From NCBI GenBank assembly GCA_947628195.1, contig CANQZB010000017.1, positions 1-12,293 of the forward strand: a stretch of DNA of 12,293 nucleotides, in the 5' to 3' direction. A program made the position numbers and the translations under genes. The notes under the pieces are model-generated. The model made no database searches, was not told where the DNA came from, and saw only the letters and a list, made by a program, of their open reading frames with translations. This stretch comes from an uncultured Clostridia bacterium. Lineage in GTDB: Bacteria; Bacillota; Clostridia; Christensenellales; UBA1242. Shown piece after piece: positions 6,325-12,293 of the stretch. How positions within the stretch are numbered: position 1 is the first letter of the stretch; each line of letters starts with the position of its first letter.

Positions 6325-7227
6325 TCACCTACAATAAATGCAATTTAGCTTTTCATCATAAATGTTATTTAAAGTTCCGGGCCCTTCATCGCTAGATAAC
6401 ACAACAAACCTATTAAAATATTTTTCATTTAAAATTCTATCAAAATTGGTTTTCTTTTTTATTTGATTAATATCTTTTGCGTGGATTGTGGCTATTACAT
6501 TAACACCCGAATTTATTGCTTCAATTATATATTCTAAGTCGCGCTCTAAATCTATTTCGTCAGTAACAATAACATCTGGGCGCATACTTCTTATGCCATT
6601 TTTAAATGCAAACTTTTTACTACAATTAGTGTATATATCGCAAAACCCACCCAAATTAGCGTATGCTTCGCCATTAACCACAGAGCAAATTTCGTTTCTT
6701 TCATCCGCTATTAAAATGTTTTTAGCAATATTATGGACATACATTTGATAAACTAAATCTCTAATAAAAGTGGTTTTGCCACTGCCGGGCGGTGATATTA
6801 TTAAAGTGTTTTTTACTTCGTCTGAAACAATGGAATCGTAAGCCTGCAAACTGCAATTTTTAATAAAGTGTGGTATGCGAATGTTCACGGCTTGATAATC
6901 TTTAACTGTTATTATTCTTTCGTTATCTGCAACAATTGTTCCGCATATTCCCACCCTAATGCCTTTGGGCAAGGTTATATAGCCGTCTATTATATTGTTG
7001 TTGTAAGCATAAATGGAGTTATCAGTTGCCTTGTTTATGAAATTTTCTAGCATAAGAGTGTTGGCTTTAACAAAATCTCCGTTTTCATTTTTCAAATAAA
7101 ATTTTTTGTTTTTTTCAACAATTATTATGTTTTCGTTTGCGCGCATCCTTATTTCTGTTATGTCATTAAAGCTAAAGTTTTTTATTATTAAATTATAGAT
7201 GTCGCGTGGCAAATAATCTTTTAACAT
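6325..7227 (-). CDS. spoIIIAA: Stage III sporulation protein AA (secretion-type ATPase)
   Basis: Cytoplasmic ATPase of the mother cell, related to type II/IV secretion ATPases, that drives the SpoIIIA channel. The 300-residue product, close to B. subtilis (about 307), has an N-terminal domain (1-130; ITEIRMRANENI, LPKGIRVGICGT). The ATPase core follows: Walker A PPGSGKTT (146-153), DERNEI (175-180), SMRPDVIVTDEI with the Walker B acidic pair D223-E224, and TIHA with H249. These catalytic motifs are intact. It is the first gene of the operon, 91 bases after efp. No ribosome binding site precedes the ATG at 7227, and a sigma-E-like promoter ends five bases upstream. No better in-frame start exists, because the conserved LPRDIYNLI segment begins at residue 6. 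Confidence 0.96.
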   Translation of the reverse strand: MLKDYLPRDIYNLIIKNFSFNDITEIRMRANENIIIVEKNKKFYLKNENGDFVKANTLMLENFINKATDNSIYAYNNNIIDGYITLPKGIRVGICGTIVADNERIITVKDYQAVNIRIPHFIKNCSLQAYDSIVSDEVKNTLIISPPGSGKTTFIRDLVYQMYVHNIAKNILIADERNEICSVVNGEAYANLGGFCDIYTNCSKKFAFKNGIRSMRPDVIVTDEIDLERDLEYIIEAINSGVNVIATIHAKDINQIKKKTNFDRILNEKYFNRFVVLSSDEGPGTLNNIYDEKLNCIYCR

Positions 7228-7232
7228 AATTA

Positions 7233-7261
7233 AAAGTATTTATTTTAAAAGTGCAAAATGC
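7233..7261 (-). promoter_or_regulatory. Possible sigma-E promoter of the spoIIIA operon
   Basis: On the minus strand GCATTTT (7255-7261) fits the sigma-E -35 pattern (KMATATT, 6 of 7), followed by a 14-base spacer and AATACTTT (7233-7240), which matches the -10 pattern CATACAMT at 5 of 8. Known spoIIIA operons are transcribed by sigma-E in the mother cell, and the site sits directly after the efp terminator and before spoIIIAA. The match is moderate and the region is very AT-rich, so chance resemblance is possible. Confidence 0.4.
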
Positions 7262-7262
7262 T

Positions 7263-7291
7263 AAAAAAAAAGCAATACTACAAGAGTATTG
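7263..7291 (-). terminator. Intrinsic terminator of efp
   Basis: On the minus strand CAATACT pairs with AGTATTG (7 base pairs) across a CTTGT loop, followed by C and nine T. It lies 28 bases after the efp stop and just before the spoIIIA promoter. The plus strand also has six T after the stem, so it could work in both directions, though no plus-strand gene is present. Confidence 0.8.
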
Positions 7292-7318
7292 TTTTTTCGC
7301 CTTAAATTGCTATATTTT

Positions 7319-7897
7319 TTATAATCTTTCCATATATTCGCCAGTGCGAGTATCAACGCGCACACGGTCGCCTTCATTAACAAATAATGGCACTTGAATT
7401 ACATAACCAGTTTCAAGTGTAGCAGGTTTACCGCCTGTTTTAACAGTATCTCCTTTAACGCCTGGCTCGGTTTTTGTTATTGTTAATTCAACAAATATTG
7501 GTGGTTCAACACTAATAGGAATGTTGTTGTAAAATTGAACTGTGCAATTTGTGTTTTCTACCACAAAATTTAGAGCATCTTTAACTGTAACATAATCAAA
7601 TGGGGTTTGCTCATAAGTATTATTATCCATGAAATAATATAATGAGCCATCATTATACAAATACATCATTTCCTTACGCTCAATTGTTACATCGTTAAGT
7701 TTTAATGATGGGTTGTAGGTTTCTTCCAAAACCTTACCAGTTAATAAATCCTTTTTGGTTATGCGCACAAAAGCAGCACCCTTGCCCGGTTTAACGTGCT
7801 GAAAATCAATAACTTGTTGTAAACTTGGGCGTTTAGGGTCGGTTGATTTGCCGTCATCAAAAATAACACCCTTTTTTACATCTCCTGCATAAATCAT
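7319..7897 (-). CDS. efp: Elongation factor P
   Basis: Translation factor that binds next to the peptidyl-tRNA and relieves ribosome stalling at consecutive prolines. The 192-residue product has the usual three beta-barrel domains: KOW-like N-domain (about 1-70), OB domain 2 (about 72-135, MMYLYNDGSLYYFMD, YEQ) and OB domain 3 (about 136-192, EPGVKGDTVKTGGKPATLETG, VPLFVNEGDRVRVDTRTGEY). The tip loop is HVKPGKGAAFVRI with the modifiable lysine at K39, the same loop type as B. subtilis, where K32 carries 5-aminopentanol. Compared with B. subtilis (185 residues) there are about seven to eight extra residues before the loop (DDGKSTDPKRPSLQQ). The ATG has AAGGAG seven bases upstream. The gene has its own promoter and terminator and lies between truB and spoIIIAA. 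Confidence 0.97.
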   Translation of the reverse strand: MIYAGDVKKGVIFDDGKSTDPKRPSLQQVIDFQHVKPGKGAAFVRITKKDLLTGKVLEETYNPSLKLNDVTIERKEMMYLYNDGSLYYFMDNNTYEQTPFDYVTVKDALNFVVENTNCTVQFYNNIPISVEPPIFVELTITKTEPGVKGDTVKTGGKPATLETGYVIQVPLFVNEGDRVRVDTRTGEYMERL

Positions 7898-7922
7898 AAA
7901 TATTCTCCTTAATCTTTAATAA

Positions 7923-7951
7923 ATTATATCATAAATTGTTGTTTTAGGCAA
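7923..7951 (-). promoter_or_regulatory. Sigma-A-like promoter of efp
   Basis: On the minus strand TTGCCT (7946-7951, 4 of 6), a 17-base spacer and a perfect TATAAT (7923-7928), followed by a short leader with AAGGAG and the efp ATG at 7897. The -35 box overlaps the second arm of an 8-base inverted repeat around the truB stop. Confidence 0.65.
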
Positions 7952-7967
7952 TAGATTTAGCCTAAAA
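7942..7967 (-). repeat. 8-base inverted repeat around truB stop and efp -35 box
   Basis: On the minus strand TTTTAGGC and GCCTAAAA are perfect arms around a 10-base centre. The truB stop codon lies directly after the first arm. Neither strand has a T-run after the repeat, so it is not a typical intrinsic terminator. It could be an mRNA 3'-end structure, a weak operator, or chance. Confidence 0.55.
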
Positions 7968-8823
7968 AAATGCTCATTTTTGCAATATTTTGCTTAATTT
8001 CGATTATTGCCAGTTCATTTTTTTCATAAACCAATATGTATCTGCCCTCTTTTTTTGTTAAGGGAACAGATTGCCCGTTTAATAATCTTTGCGTAAAAAC
8101 TTCATTTAAATTCAATTCGGGATAAGCCAAAACCTCTTTTATTGGAATAATATAATCGCTAATATTCTCTTCGGTTAAGGTTTTTACATCTAGGCACGAA
8201 GCCAATTCAAAATTGCCAACTTGGGTACGAACCAGTTCGGTCATTACTGCGAGAGAATTAAGTTTTTTTGCAATATCTCTCCCTATTGAGCGAATGTAAG
8301 TGCCAGAACCGCAACAAATTTCCAATTCCAACAAGCAATTATCATAAGAAAGCAGGTTTATATTATAAATTTCAACCTCTTTTGCTCGCAGTTCAAACCC
8401 TTTTTCCTGCCTTGCTAGCTCGTATGCGCGTTTTCCGTTTATACTTTTTGCGCTATATTTGGGCGGAATTTGCATTATTTTGCCCATAAAGTCAGGCAAA
8501 ATTGCCAAAATTTCTTCTTTGGTTGGGATTTTGCTTGTATTTTCTACAACCTTGCCAGTTATATCAAGAGTATCTGTCGCCATGCCGAATTTGAATTTTG
8601 CGTGATAACTTTTTTGTTTTTCTTGCATTAAATCAAAAAGTTTGGTGGCTTTGCCTATGGTTATTAGCAAAACCCCTTCAGCCATTGGGTCTAGTGTGCC
8701 AAGATGCCCCACTTTTGACGTTTTTAATATGTGTTTAATTTTATTTACCACATCAAAACTGGTCCAGCCCGTTGGCTTGTTTATTGGCAAAATGCCTTTA
8801 ATTGCTTTATTCATTTTCGTCAT
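7957..8823 (-). CDS. truB: tRNA pseudouridine(55) synthase TruB
   Basis: Converts U55 to pseudouridine in the T-loop of tRNAs. The 288-residue product has the TruB catalytic domain: GWTSFDVVNKIK (19-30), KVGHLGTLDPMAEGVL with nucleophile Asp45, then KSYHAKFKFGMATDTLDITG, QIPPKYSAKSINGKRAYELAR, and CGSGTYIRSIGRDIA. A short C-terminal PUA-like region follows (about 240-288). Length is within the family range. Two starts are possible, ATG 8823 and ATG 8814, neither with a clear ribosome binding site; the family alignment only requires a Met shortly before GILPINKP. The start overlaps rbfA by 17 bases (8 with the second ATG), so translation is probably coupled. In many relatives an nrnA-type phosphoesterase lies between rbfA and truB, but it is absent here. 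Confidence 0.96.
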   Translation of the reverse strand: MTKMNKAIKGILPINKPTGWTSFDVVNKIKHILKTSKVGHLGTLDPMAEGVLLITIGKATKLFDLMQEKQKSYHAKFKFGMATDTLDITGKVVENTSKIPTKEEILAILPDFMGKIMQIPPKYSAKSINGKRAYELARQEKGFELRAKEVEIYNINLLSYDNCLLELEICCGSGTYIRSIGRDIAKKLNSLAVMTELVRTQVGNFELASCLDVKTLTEENISDYIIPIKEVLAYPELNLNEVFTQRLLNGQSVPLTKKEGRYILVYEKNELAIIEIKQNIAKMSIFLG

Positions 8824-9175
8824 CCGCTGGAGTGGAATATTTAATATCCTTTAATATGTTTTCAATTTTATTGGAATAATCCTCGCTGGTGTCAAGCATA
8901 AATTCCAGCCTTGGGGTGATGCGCAGGTCCACAGCCTTGGCCAATTTACCTCTAATAAAACCGCCGGCACCTTTTAATCTTGCCAAAACTTCGTCTTGCG
9001 GAGTTCTACCAATTGAAGTAATATAAACGCGAGCATATCCTAAATCTGGTGTAATATTTACGCTATTTACACTGATTATAGCGTCTATTTGAGGGTCCCT
9101 TAAATCGTTGTCGATTATATGAGATATTGCTTTTTGAAGTTCGCTGTTTATTCGTTCTATTCTAACACTCTTCAT
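8807..9175 (-). CDS. rbfA: Ribosome-binding factor A
   Basis: Small KH-like protein that binds the immature 30S subunit and helps 16S rRNA 5'-end maturation, especially under cold conditions. The 122-residue product shows the family pattern: RIERINSELQKAISHII, DLRDPQI, ISVNSVNITPDLGYARVYI and FIRGKLAKAVDLRITPRLEF, ending in an acidic tail (DDENE). The ATG overlaps the infB stop by one base (TAATG), so it is very likely translated by re-initiation. The gene order infB-rbfA-truB is standard. Confidence 0.95.
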   Translation of the reverse strand: MKSVRIERINSELQKAISHIIDNDLRDPQIDAIISVNSVNITPDLGYARVYITSIGRTPQDEVLARLKGAGGFIRGKLAKAVDLRITPRLEFMLDTSEDYSNKIENILKDIKYSTPADDENE

Positions 9176-11652
9176 TATTCTTCAATCCTTTTAAGAGTGT
9201 AACATTCAACCATATCGCCAACTTGAACATCGTCATACCCTGTTTTTACGCCACATTCTCTATCCTTGCCGGCTTCTTTTACATCATCTTTTACAATTTT
9301 TAATGATTTGAGTTCGGTTTCGCATACAATATCTTCGCCTCGCCTAATGCGGATATGTTCACCGCGAACAAGTTTGCCATCTCTAACCATACAGCCTGCC
9401 ACAATGCCGGCATTGGACAATTTGAAAACGGCAATAACTTCTGCTTTGCCCAAATAAACTTCCTCATATTTAGGCTCTTTCATTCCTTTAACGACGCGTT
9501 CAATTTCGTCTATCAATTCGTAAATGATTTTATAAGAATATATTTTTATTTTCATTCTTTCGGCAAGCGTTTTAACCTTGCTATCCTGCCCAATGTTAAA
9601 CGCAATTAACATCGCATTGGATGCACTTGCCAAAATTAAATCACTTTCGCTAACCGCGCCAACGCCACTATGAAGGATGTTAATTTTAACTTCATCATTT
9701 ACCAATTTCATAATTGACGATTTTATGGCCTCTAAAGAGCCGTTTACATCAGTTTTAAGGATGATATTTAGAATTTTAACATCTTTTTCGCTTGTTTTTT
9801 GCAGTAAATCTTCAAGAGTGTTTCCGCCACTGCCCTTAATAAGTTCTTCCTTCTTTTTAGCGATACGCTCTTCCACAATTTGTTTAGAAAGTTTTTCATC
9901 CACAACAGTAAAGGTTTCACCCGCTTCAGGAACTTCATTAAAGCCAAGAACTGTTACAGGCATTGATGGTGTTGCAACTTTAACGGGTTTATTGTATTCG
10001 TCCATCATGGCTTTAACCTTACACAAACTTGTGCCGGAAACTATTGTATCGCCATTTTTTAATGAGCCATCTAACACCACAAGCGATGCAATAGGCCCTT
10101 TGCCTTTATCAAGCCTAGCTTCCAAAATTGTTCCTATTGCCGGAACATTAGGGTTGGCTTTTAAACCTTGAACATCGGCAACAAGCAAGATGGTTTCCAA
10201 AAGTTTATCTATACCCTCGCCTGTTAAAGCAGAGATTTTGCATATAATTGCATCTCCGCCCCAAGCTTCTGGCAACACATTGTGTTCGGCAAGTTGTTGC
10301 ATTACCCTATCTGGGTTTGCTTGAGGCTTATCCATTTTATTTATTGCAACAATCATAGGAATATTTGCAGATTTTATATGATTAATTGCTTCAACGGTTT
10401 GTGGCATAATGCCATCATCTGCGGCAACTATTAAAATTGCAATATCAGTTACTGAAGCACCGCGCGCACGCATTGCAGTAAATGCTTCATGGCCTGGCGT
10501 ATCGATAAAGGTTATATATTTATCTTGAACTTTAACACGATAAGCGCCAATTGCTTGGGTTATTCCGCCCGCTTCACCCAATGCTACTTTGGTTTTTCTT
10601 ATATAATCTAGCAAACTTGTTTTACCATGGTCAACATGCCCCATAACAGTAACAATAGGTGGCCTAACTTCAGCGTCTTCTTCGTTATAATTTCGAATAT
10701 TCTTTTGAACATCTTTAAGTTTTTCTTCACTGGTTTTATCAAGTTTTTGAATAAGTTCAACACCCATATCGGACATAACTAACTCGGCTGTAGCAAAATC
10801 TATAACCGAATTAATTGTAACCATCATGCCTAAAACCATAAATTTCTTTATAATTTCACTTACTGGCTTACCGCTTACTTCGGATAATAGTTTTACCGTA
10901 ATATTATCGGTTGTTAATATTGCTGGGCCTTGTGGCTTTGTTACGGTTTGAACAGAAGTTTCCTTTTTCTTTGTTCGTGCCTTCCTTACAACTTCCCTGT
11001 CGCTTTCCGCTTCCTCTAACATGCCACGCTTTAACAAATCTCGCTTTGTGTATTGACGCTTTTCTTCAAAATGAGAATCTTTCTTTTTGTTGGCATTAGG
11101 TTTAGCCGGACTTGCAGTAATTATTGGTTGAGCGTAATTGATGCTTGGGCGCTGTTTTATATCCTTATTAAATTGATTAAATGGAGGTTTTTGACCAGGT
11201 TTAAAAGCGGATTGCCTATTTTGATTGTTAAATCCGTTAGGCTTTGTGTTGTTAGGAAATTGCTTAGTTCTGCTAAAACCTTGATTTTGATTTAGCGGTT
11301 TTTGATTGAATTTTTGATTTAAATTAGGCTTTTGATTGAAAGTTTGCCTATTAAATTGGCGTTGAGCCATTTTATTTTGAGGAACATCGCTAACTTCGGT
11401 GGAGATTTCAGTTTTAATTGGCGAAGAAACAACAGAAGGTGCTTCTTCCTTCTTTTCAGATTTATCATTAACCGCGGAAGCTTCGGCAAGCAAGCTGTTT
11501 TCTTTATCCTTAACAGCTCGTGTTAGCGAAGCCATTTCGCCTTTAAGAAAATAGTATTTTTCTGCAAGATTAATAAATAGTTTATCTTTAACCATTGATT
11601 GCAATTGTTTAATTGAACGGTTAAAATCTTGATTTTTTAATTCTTCAGCCAA
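9175..11652 (-). CDS. infB: Translation initiation factor IF-2
   Basis: GTPase that places initiator fMet-tRNA on the 30S subunit and promotes subunit joining. The 825-residue product has a variable N-terminal region (1-240) with charged helices at 1-70 and an Asn/Gln/Phe/Pro-rich stretch at about 95-165 with repeats such as FNQKP. The IF2_N domain follows (about 245-300, ITVKLLSEVSGKPVSEIIKKF). The G domain has G1 GHVDHGKTS at 338-346, switch I GGITQAIGA at 362-370, DTPGH at 384-388, NKMD at 438-441 and SAL at 474-476; domains II, III and IV then run to the end. All GTP-binding motifs are intact. The start is a TTG at 11652, with AAGGAG ten bases upstream inside the preceding gene. It overlaps that gene by 8 bases and rbfA by one base. 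Confidence 0.97.
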   Translation of the reverse strand: MAEELKNQDFNRSIKQLQSMVKDKLFINLAEKYYFLKGEMASLTRAVKDKENSLLAEASAVNDKSEKKEEAPSVVSSPIKTEISTEVSDVPQNKMAQRQFNRQTFNQKPNLNQKFNQKPLNQNQGFSRTKQFPNNTKPNGFNNQNRQSAFKPGQKPPFNQFNKDIKQRPSINYAQPIITASPAKPNANKKKDSHFEEKRQYTKRDLLKRGMLEEAESDREVVRKARTKKKETSVQTVTKPQGPAILTTDNITVKLLSEVSGKPVSEIIKKFMVLGMMVTINSVIDFATAELVMSDMGVELIQKLDKTSEEKLKDVQKNIRNYNEEDAEVRPPIVTVMGHVDHGKTSLLDYIRKTKVALGEAGGITQAIGAYRVKVQDKYITFIDTPGHEAFTAMRARGASVTDIAILIVAADDGIMPQTVEAINHIKSANIPMIVAINKMDKPQANPDRVMQQLAEHNVLPEAWGGDAIICKISALTGEGIDKLLETILLVADVQGLKANPNVPAIGTILEARLDKGKGPIASLVVLDGSLKNGDTIVSGTSLCKVKAMMDEYNKPVKVATPSMPVTVLGFNEVPEAGETFTVVDEKLSKQIVEERIAKKKEELIKGSGGNTLEDLLQKTSEKDVKILNIILKTDVNGSLEAIKSSIMKLVNDEVKINILHSGVGAVSESDLILASASNAMLIAFNIGQDSKVKTLAERMKIKIYSYKIIYELIDEIERVVKGMKEPKYEEVYLGKAEVIAVFKLSNAGIVAGCMVRDGKLVRGEHIRIRRGEDIVCETELKSLKIVKDDVKEAGKDRECGVKTGYDDVQVGDMVECYTLKRIEE

Positions 11653-11944
11653 TGCTAATACTCTCCTTATTTAAAATTATTGCATTTGATAGATTAGGGT
11701 CGGTTATGCCAATTATTTTTAAATTTTGTATGTTAGTTAAGTTTTCTAGCGGTTGTTTTGTTACTATATAATTGCAATTATGCTTGTTGGAAATGTTTTT
11801 TGCTAAATCTATTAAGTTATCACTGCTATCTCCGCTAACTAAAATTAAATTAATTTGGCCTTTATAATGTTTAAGTTGGCCCTGACCTAGTACAACTTTA
11901 TTTGATTTTATTGCAAAACCAATATAACTAATAATTTTGTTCAT
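11645..11944 (-). CDS. ylxQ: L7Ae/L30e-family ribosomal-type RNA-binding protein (YlxQ-like)
   Basis: Small protein of the L7Ae/L30e/S12e/Gadd45 family, commonly encoded between ylxR and infB in Bacillota. Relatives bind kink-turn RNA, but the cellular role of YlxQ is poorly defined. The 99-residue product starts with NKIISYIGFAIKSNKVVLGQGQL, has the typical strand-helix LILVSGDSSDNLIDLAKN, a strand-like NYIVTK, and a C-terminal GITDPNLSNAII with the final helix. Sequence similarity to the family is modest, so position in the cluster carries much of the weight. The start overlaps ylxR by 17 bases, and the stop overlaps infB by 8. Confidence 0.85.
   Translation of the reverse strand: MNKIISYIGFAIKSNKVVLGQGQLKHYKGQINLILVSGDSSDNLIDLAKNISNKHNCNYIVTKQPLENLTNIQNLKIIGITDPNLSNAIILNKESISIG
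11663..11668 (-). promoter_or_regulatory. Ribosome binding site for the infB TTG start
   Basis: AAGGAG on the minus strand lies ten bases before the TTG at 11652, inside the last codons of the L7Ae-family gene. It supports the non-ATG start; no in-frame ATG is close by. Confidence 0.7.
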
Positions 11945-12185
11945 ATTCCCCTAATAGATTGTAAATTTCACTATCTACATTAGTTTTAAATGCTTTATTT
12001 AATGCTTTCTTTTTTATTGCAAGTGATAAACATTGCTTGTTTTTACAGATATATGCACCGCGACCGCCTAACTTATTTGCTTCATCTATTATAAATTTGC
12101 CATTAATTTTTGCAATGCGGAGCATTTCATCTTGTTGCTTTGAGGTTCGGCAAGCAACGCACCTTCTTTCTTTTTTTATGTGCAT
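11928..12185 (-). CDS. rnpM: YlxR family RNA-binding protein (RnpM)
   Basis: Small basic protein of the YlxR family, conserved next to nusA. In B. subtilis it is reported to bind RNase P RNA and modulate RNase P activity, hence the name RnpM. The 85-residue product has RRCVACR at 7-13, LRIAKINGKFIIDE, the signature GGRGAYIC at 40-47, KNKQC to 52, and a lysine-rich helix AIKKKALNKAF. Four cysteines (9, 12, 47, 52), as in many clostridial relatives, could form a metal site; that is inference. The ATG at 12185 is preceded by AAGGTGG at short spacing. It starts eight bases after the nusA stop and overlaps the next gene by 17 bases. Confidence 0.93.
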   Translation of the reverse strand: MHIKKERRCVACRTSKQQDEMLRIAKINGKFIIDEANKLGGRGAYICKNKQCLSLAIKKKALNKAFKTNVDSEIYNLLGEYEQNY

Positions 12186-12193
12186 TTGCCACC

Positions 12194-12293
12194 TTATTCG
12201 TCAATATCATCGAAGAAGTCGTCATCCAAAATGATGTTTGCGTTTCCCGTTGATACAACATCATTTACATTGTGAACAGGGGCAGTTATTGGC
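12194..12293 (-). CDS. nusA: NusA, C-terminal tail only (cut by window edge)
   Basis: An open frame of 32 codons enters from the window edge and ends with TAA at 12194-12196. The end reads ILDDDFFDDIDE, an acidic tail. Nothing in this fragment identifies NusA alone, but nusA directly precedes ylxR in almost all Bacillota with this cluster, and an acidic C-terminal extension occurs in several clostridial NusA proteins. The call is therefore from context: NusA is the transcription elongation factor that binds RNA polymerase and modulates pausing, termination and antitermination. Confidence 0.7.
   Translation of the reverse strand, partial: PITAPVHNVNDVVSTGNANIILDDDFFDDIDE

Noticed and set aside
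7942..7967. The inverted repeat after truB as an intrinsic terminator
   Set aside because: No T-run follows on the minus strand and the stem is only half G/C, so termination here is unlikely.
9266..10171. Plus-strand frames of 63-164 codons opposite infB
   Set aside because: Antisense shadows of a fully conserved gene, with no recognisable domain and no start signals.
1..12293. CRISPR arrays, insertion sequences, tRNA genes, riboswitch leaders
   Set aside because: Nothing of these kinds was seen by eye; almost every base is within a recognised gene.

Overview
The window is AT-rich and carries about 18 genes, all on the minus strand and tightly packed, with almost no non-coding DNA. A complete spoIIIA locus (spoIIIAA to spoIIIAH) among translation genes points to an endospore-forming, low-GC member of the Bacillota, most likely an uncultured or little-studied member of the class Clostridia. 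I cannot assign a genus from sequence alone. No mobile elements, tRNA/rRNA genes, CRISPR arrays or signs of horizontal transfer were seen. No stretch longer than 300 bases lacks a gene; the longest gap is 91 bases (7228-7318).

Reading in the direction of transcription (from 12293 down to 1), the window has four blocks. (1) 12293-7957 is the translation and transcription cluster: the tail of nusA, then ylxR (rnpM), an L7Ae-family ylxQ-like gene, infB, rbfA and truB. The genes overlap by 1-17 bases or are separated by 8. (2) 7951-7263 holds efp (elongation factor P) with its own sigma-A-like promoter and an intrinsic terminator. (3) 7261-2641 is the eight-gene spoIIIA operon. It encodes the mother-cell part of the SpoIIIA-SpoIIQ channel that sustains forespore development after engulfment: an ATPase (AA), a GspF-like protein (AB), small and large membrane proteins (AC, AD, AE) and ring-forming or ring-associated proteins (AF, AG, AH). 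A sigma-E-like promoter lies immediately before the first codon. (4) 2640-1 begins with a strong extended -10 promoter and contains an asp23-family gene, a hairpin, nusB, xseA, xseB and the start of a prolyl-tRNA synthetase gene that runs off the window.

The families are familiar and I find no undescribed system. The points most worth checking are: a SpoIIIAG that seems to lack the beta-triangle insertion; possible leaderless transcription of spoIIIAA; a terminator-like hairpin with the asp23 stop codon in its loop, just before nusB; a short insertion near the N-terminus of EF-P; and an Asn/Gln-rich repetitive linker in IF2. Several starts were revised from the longest ORF using Shine-Dalgarno positions (asp23, xseB, spoIIIAB).
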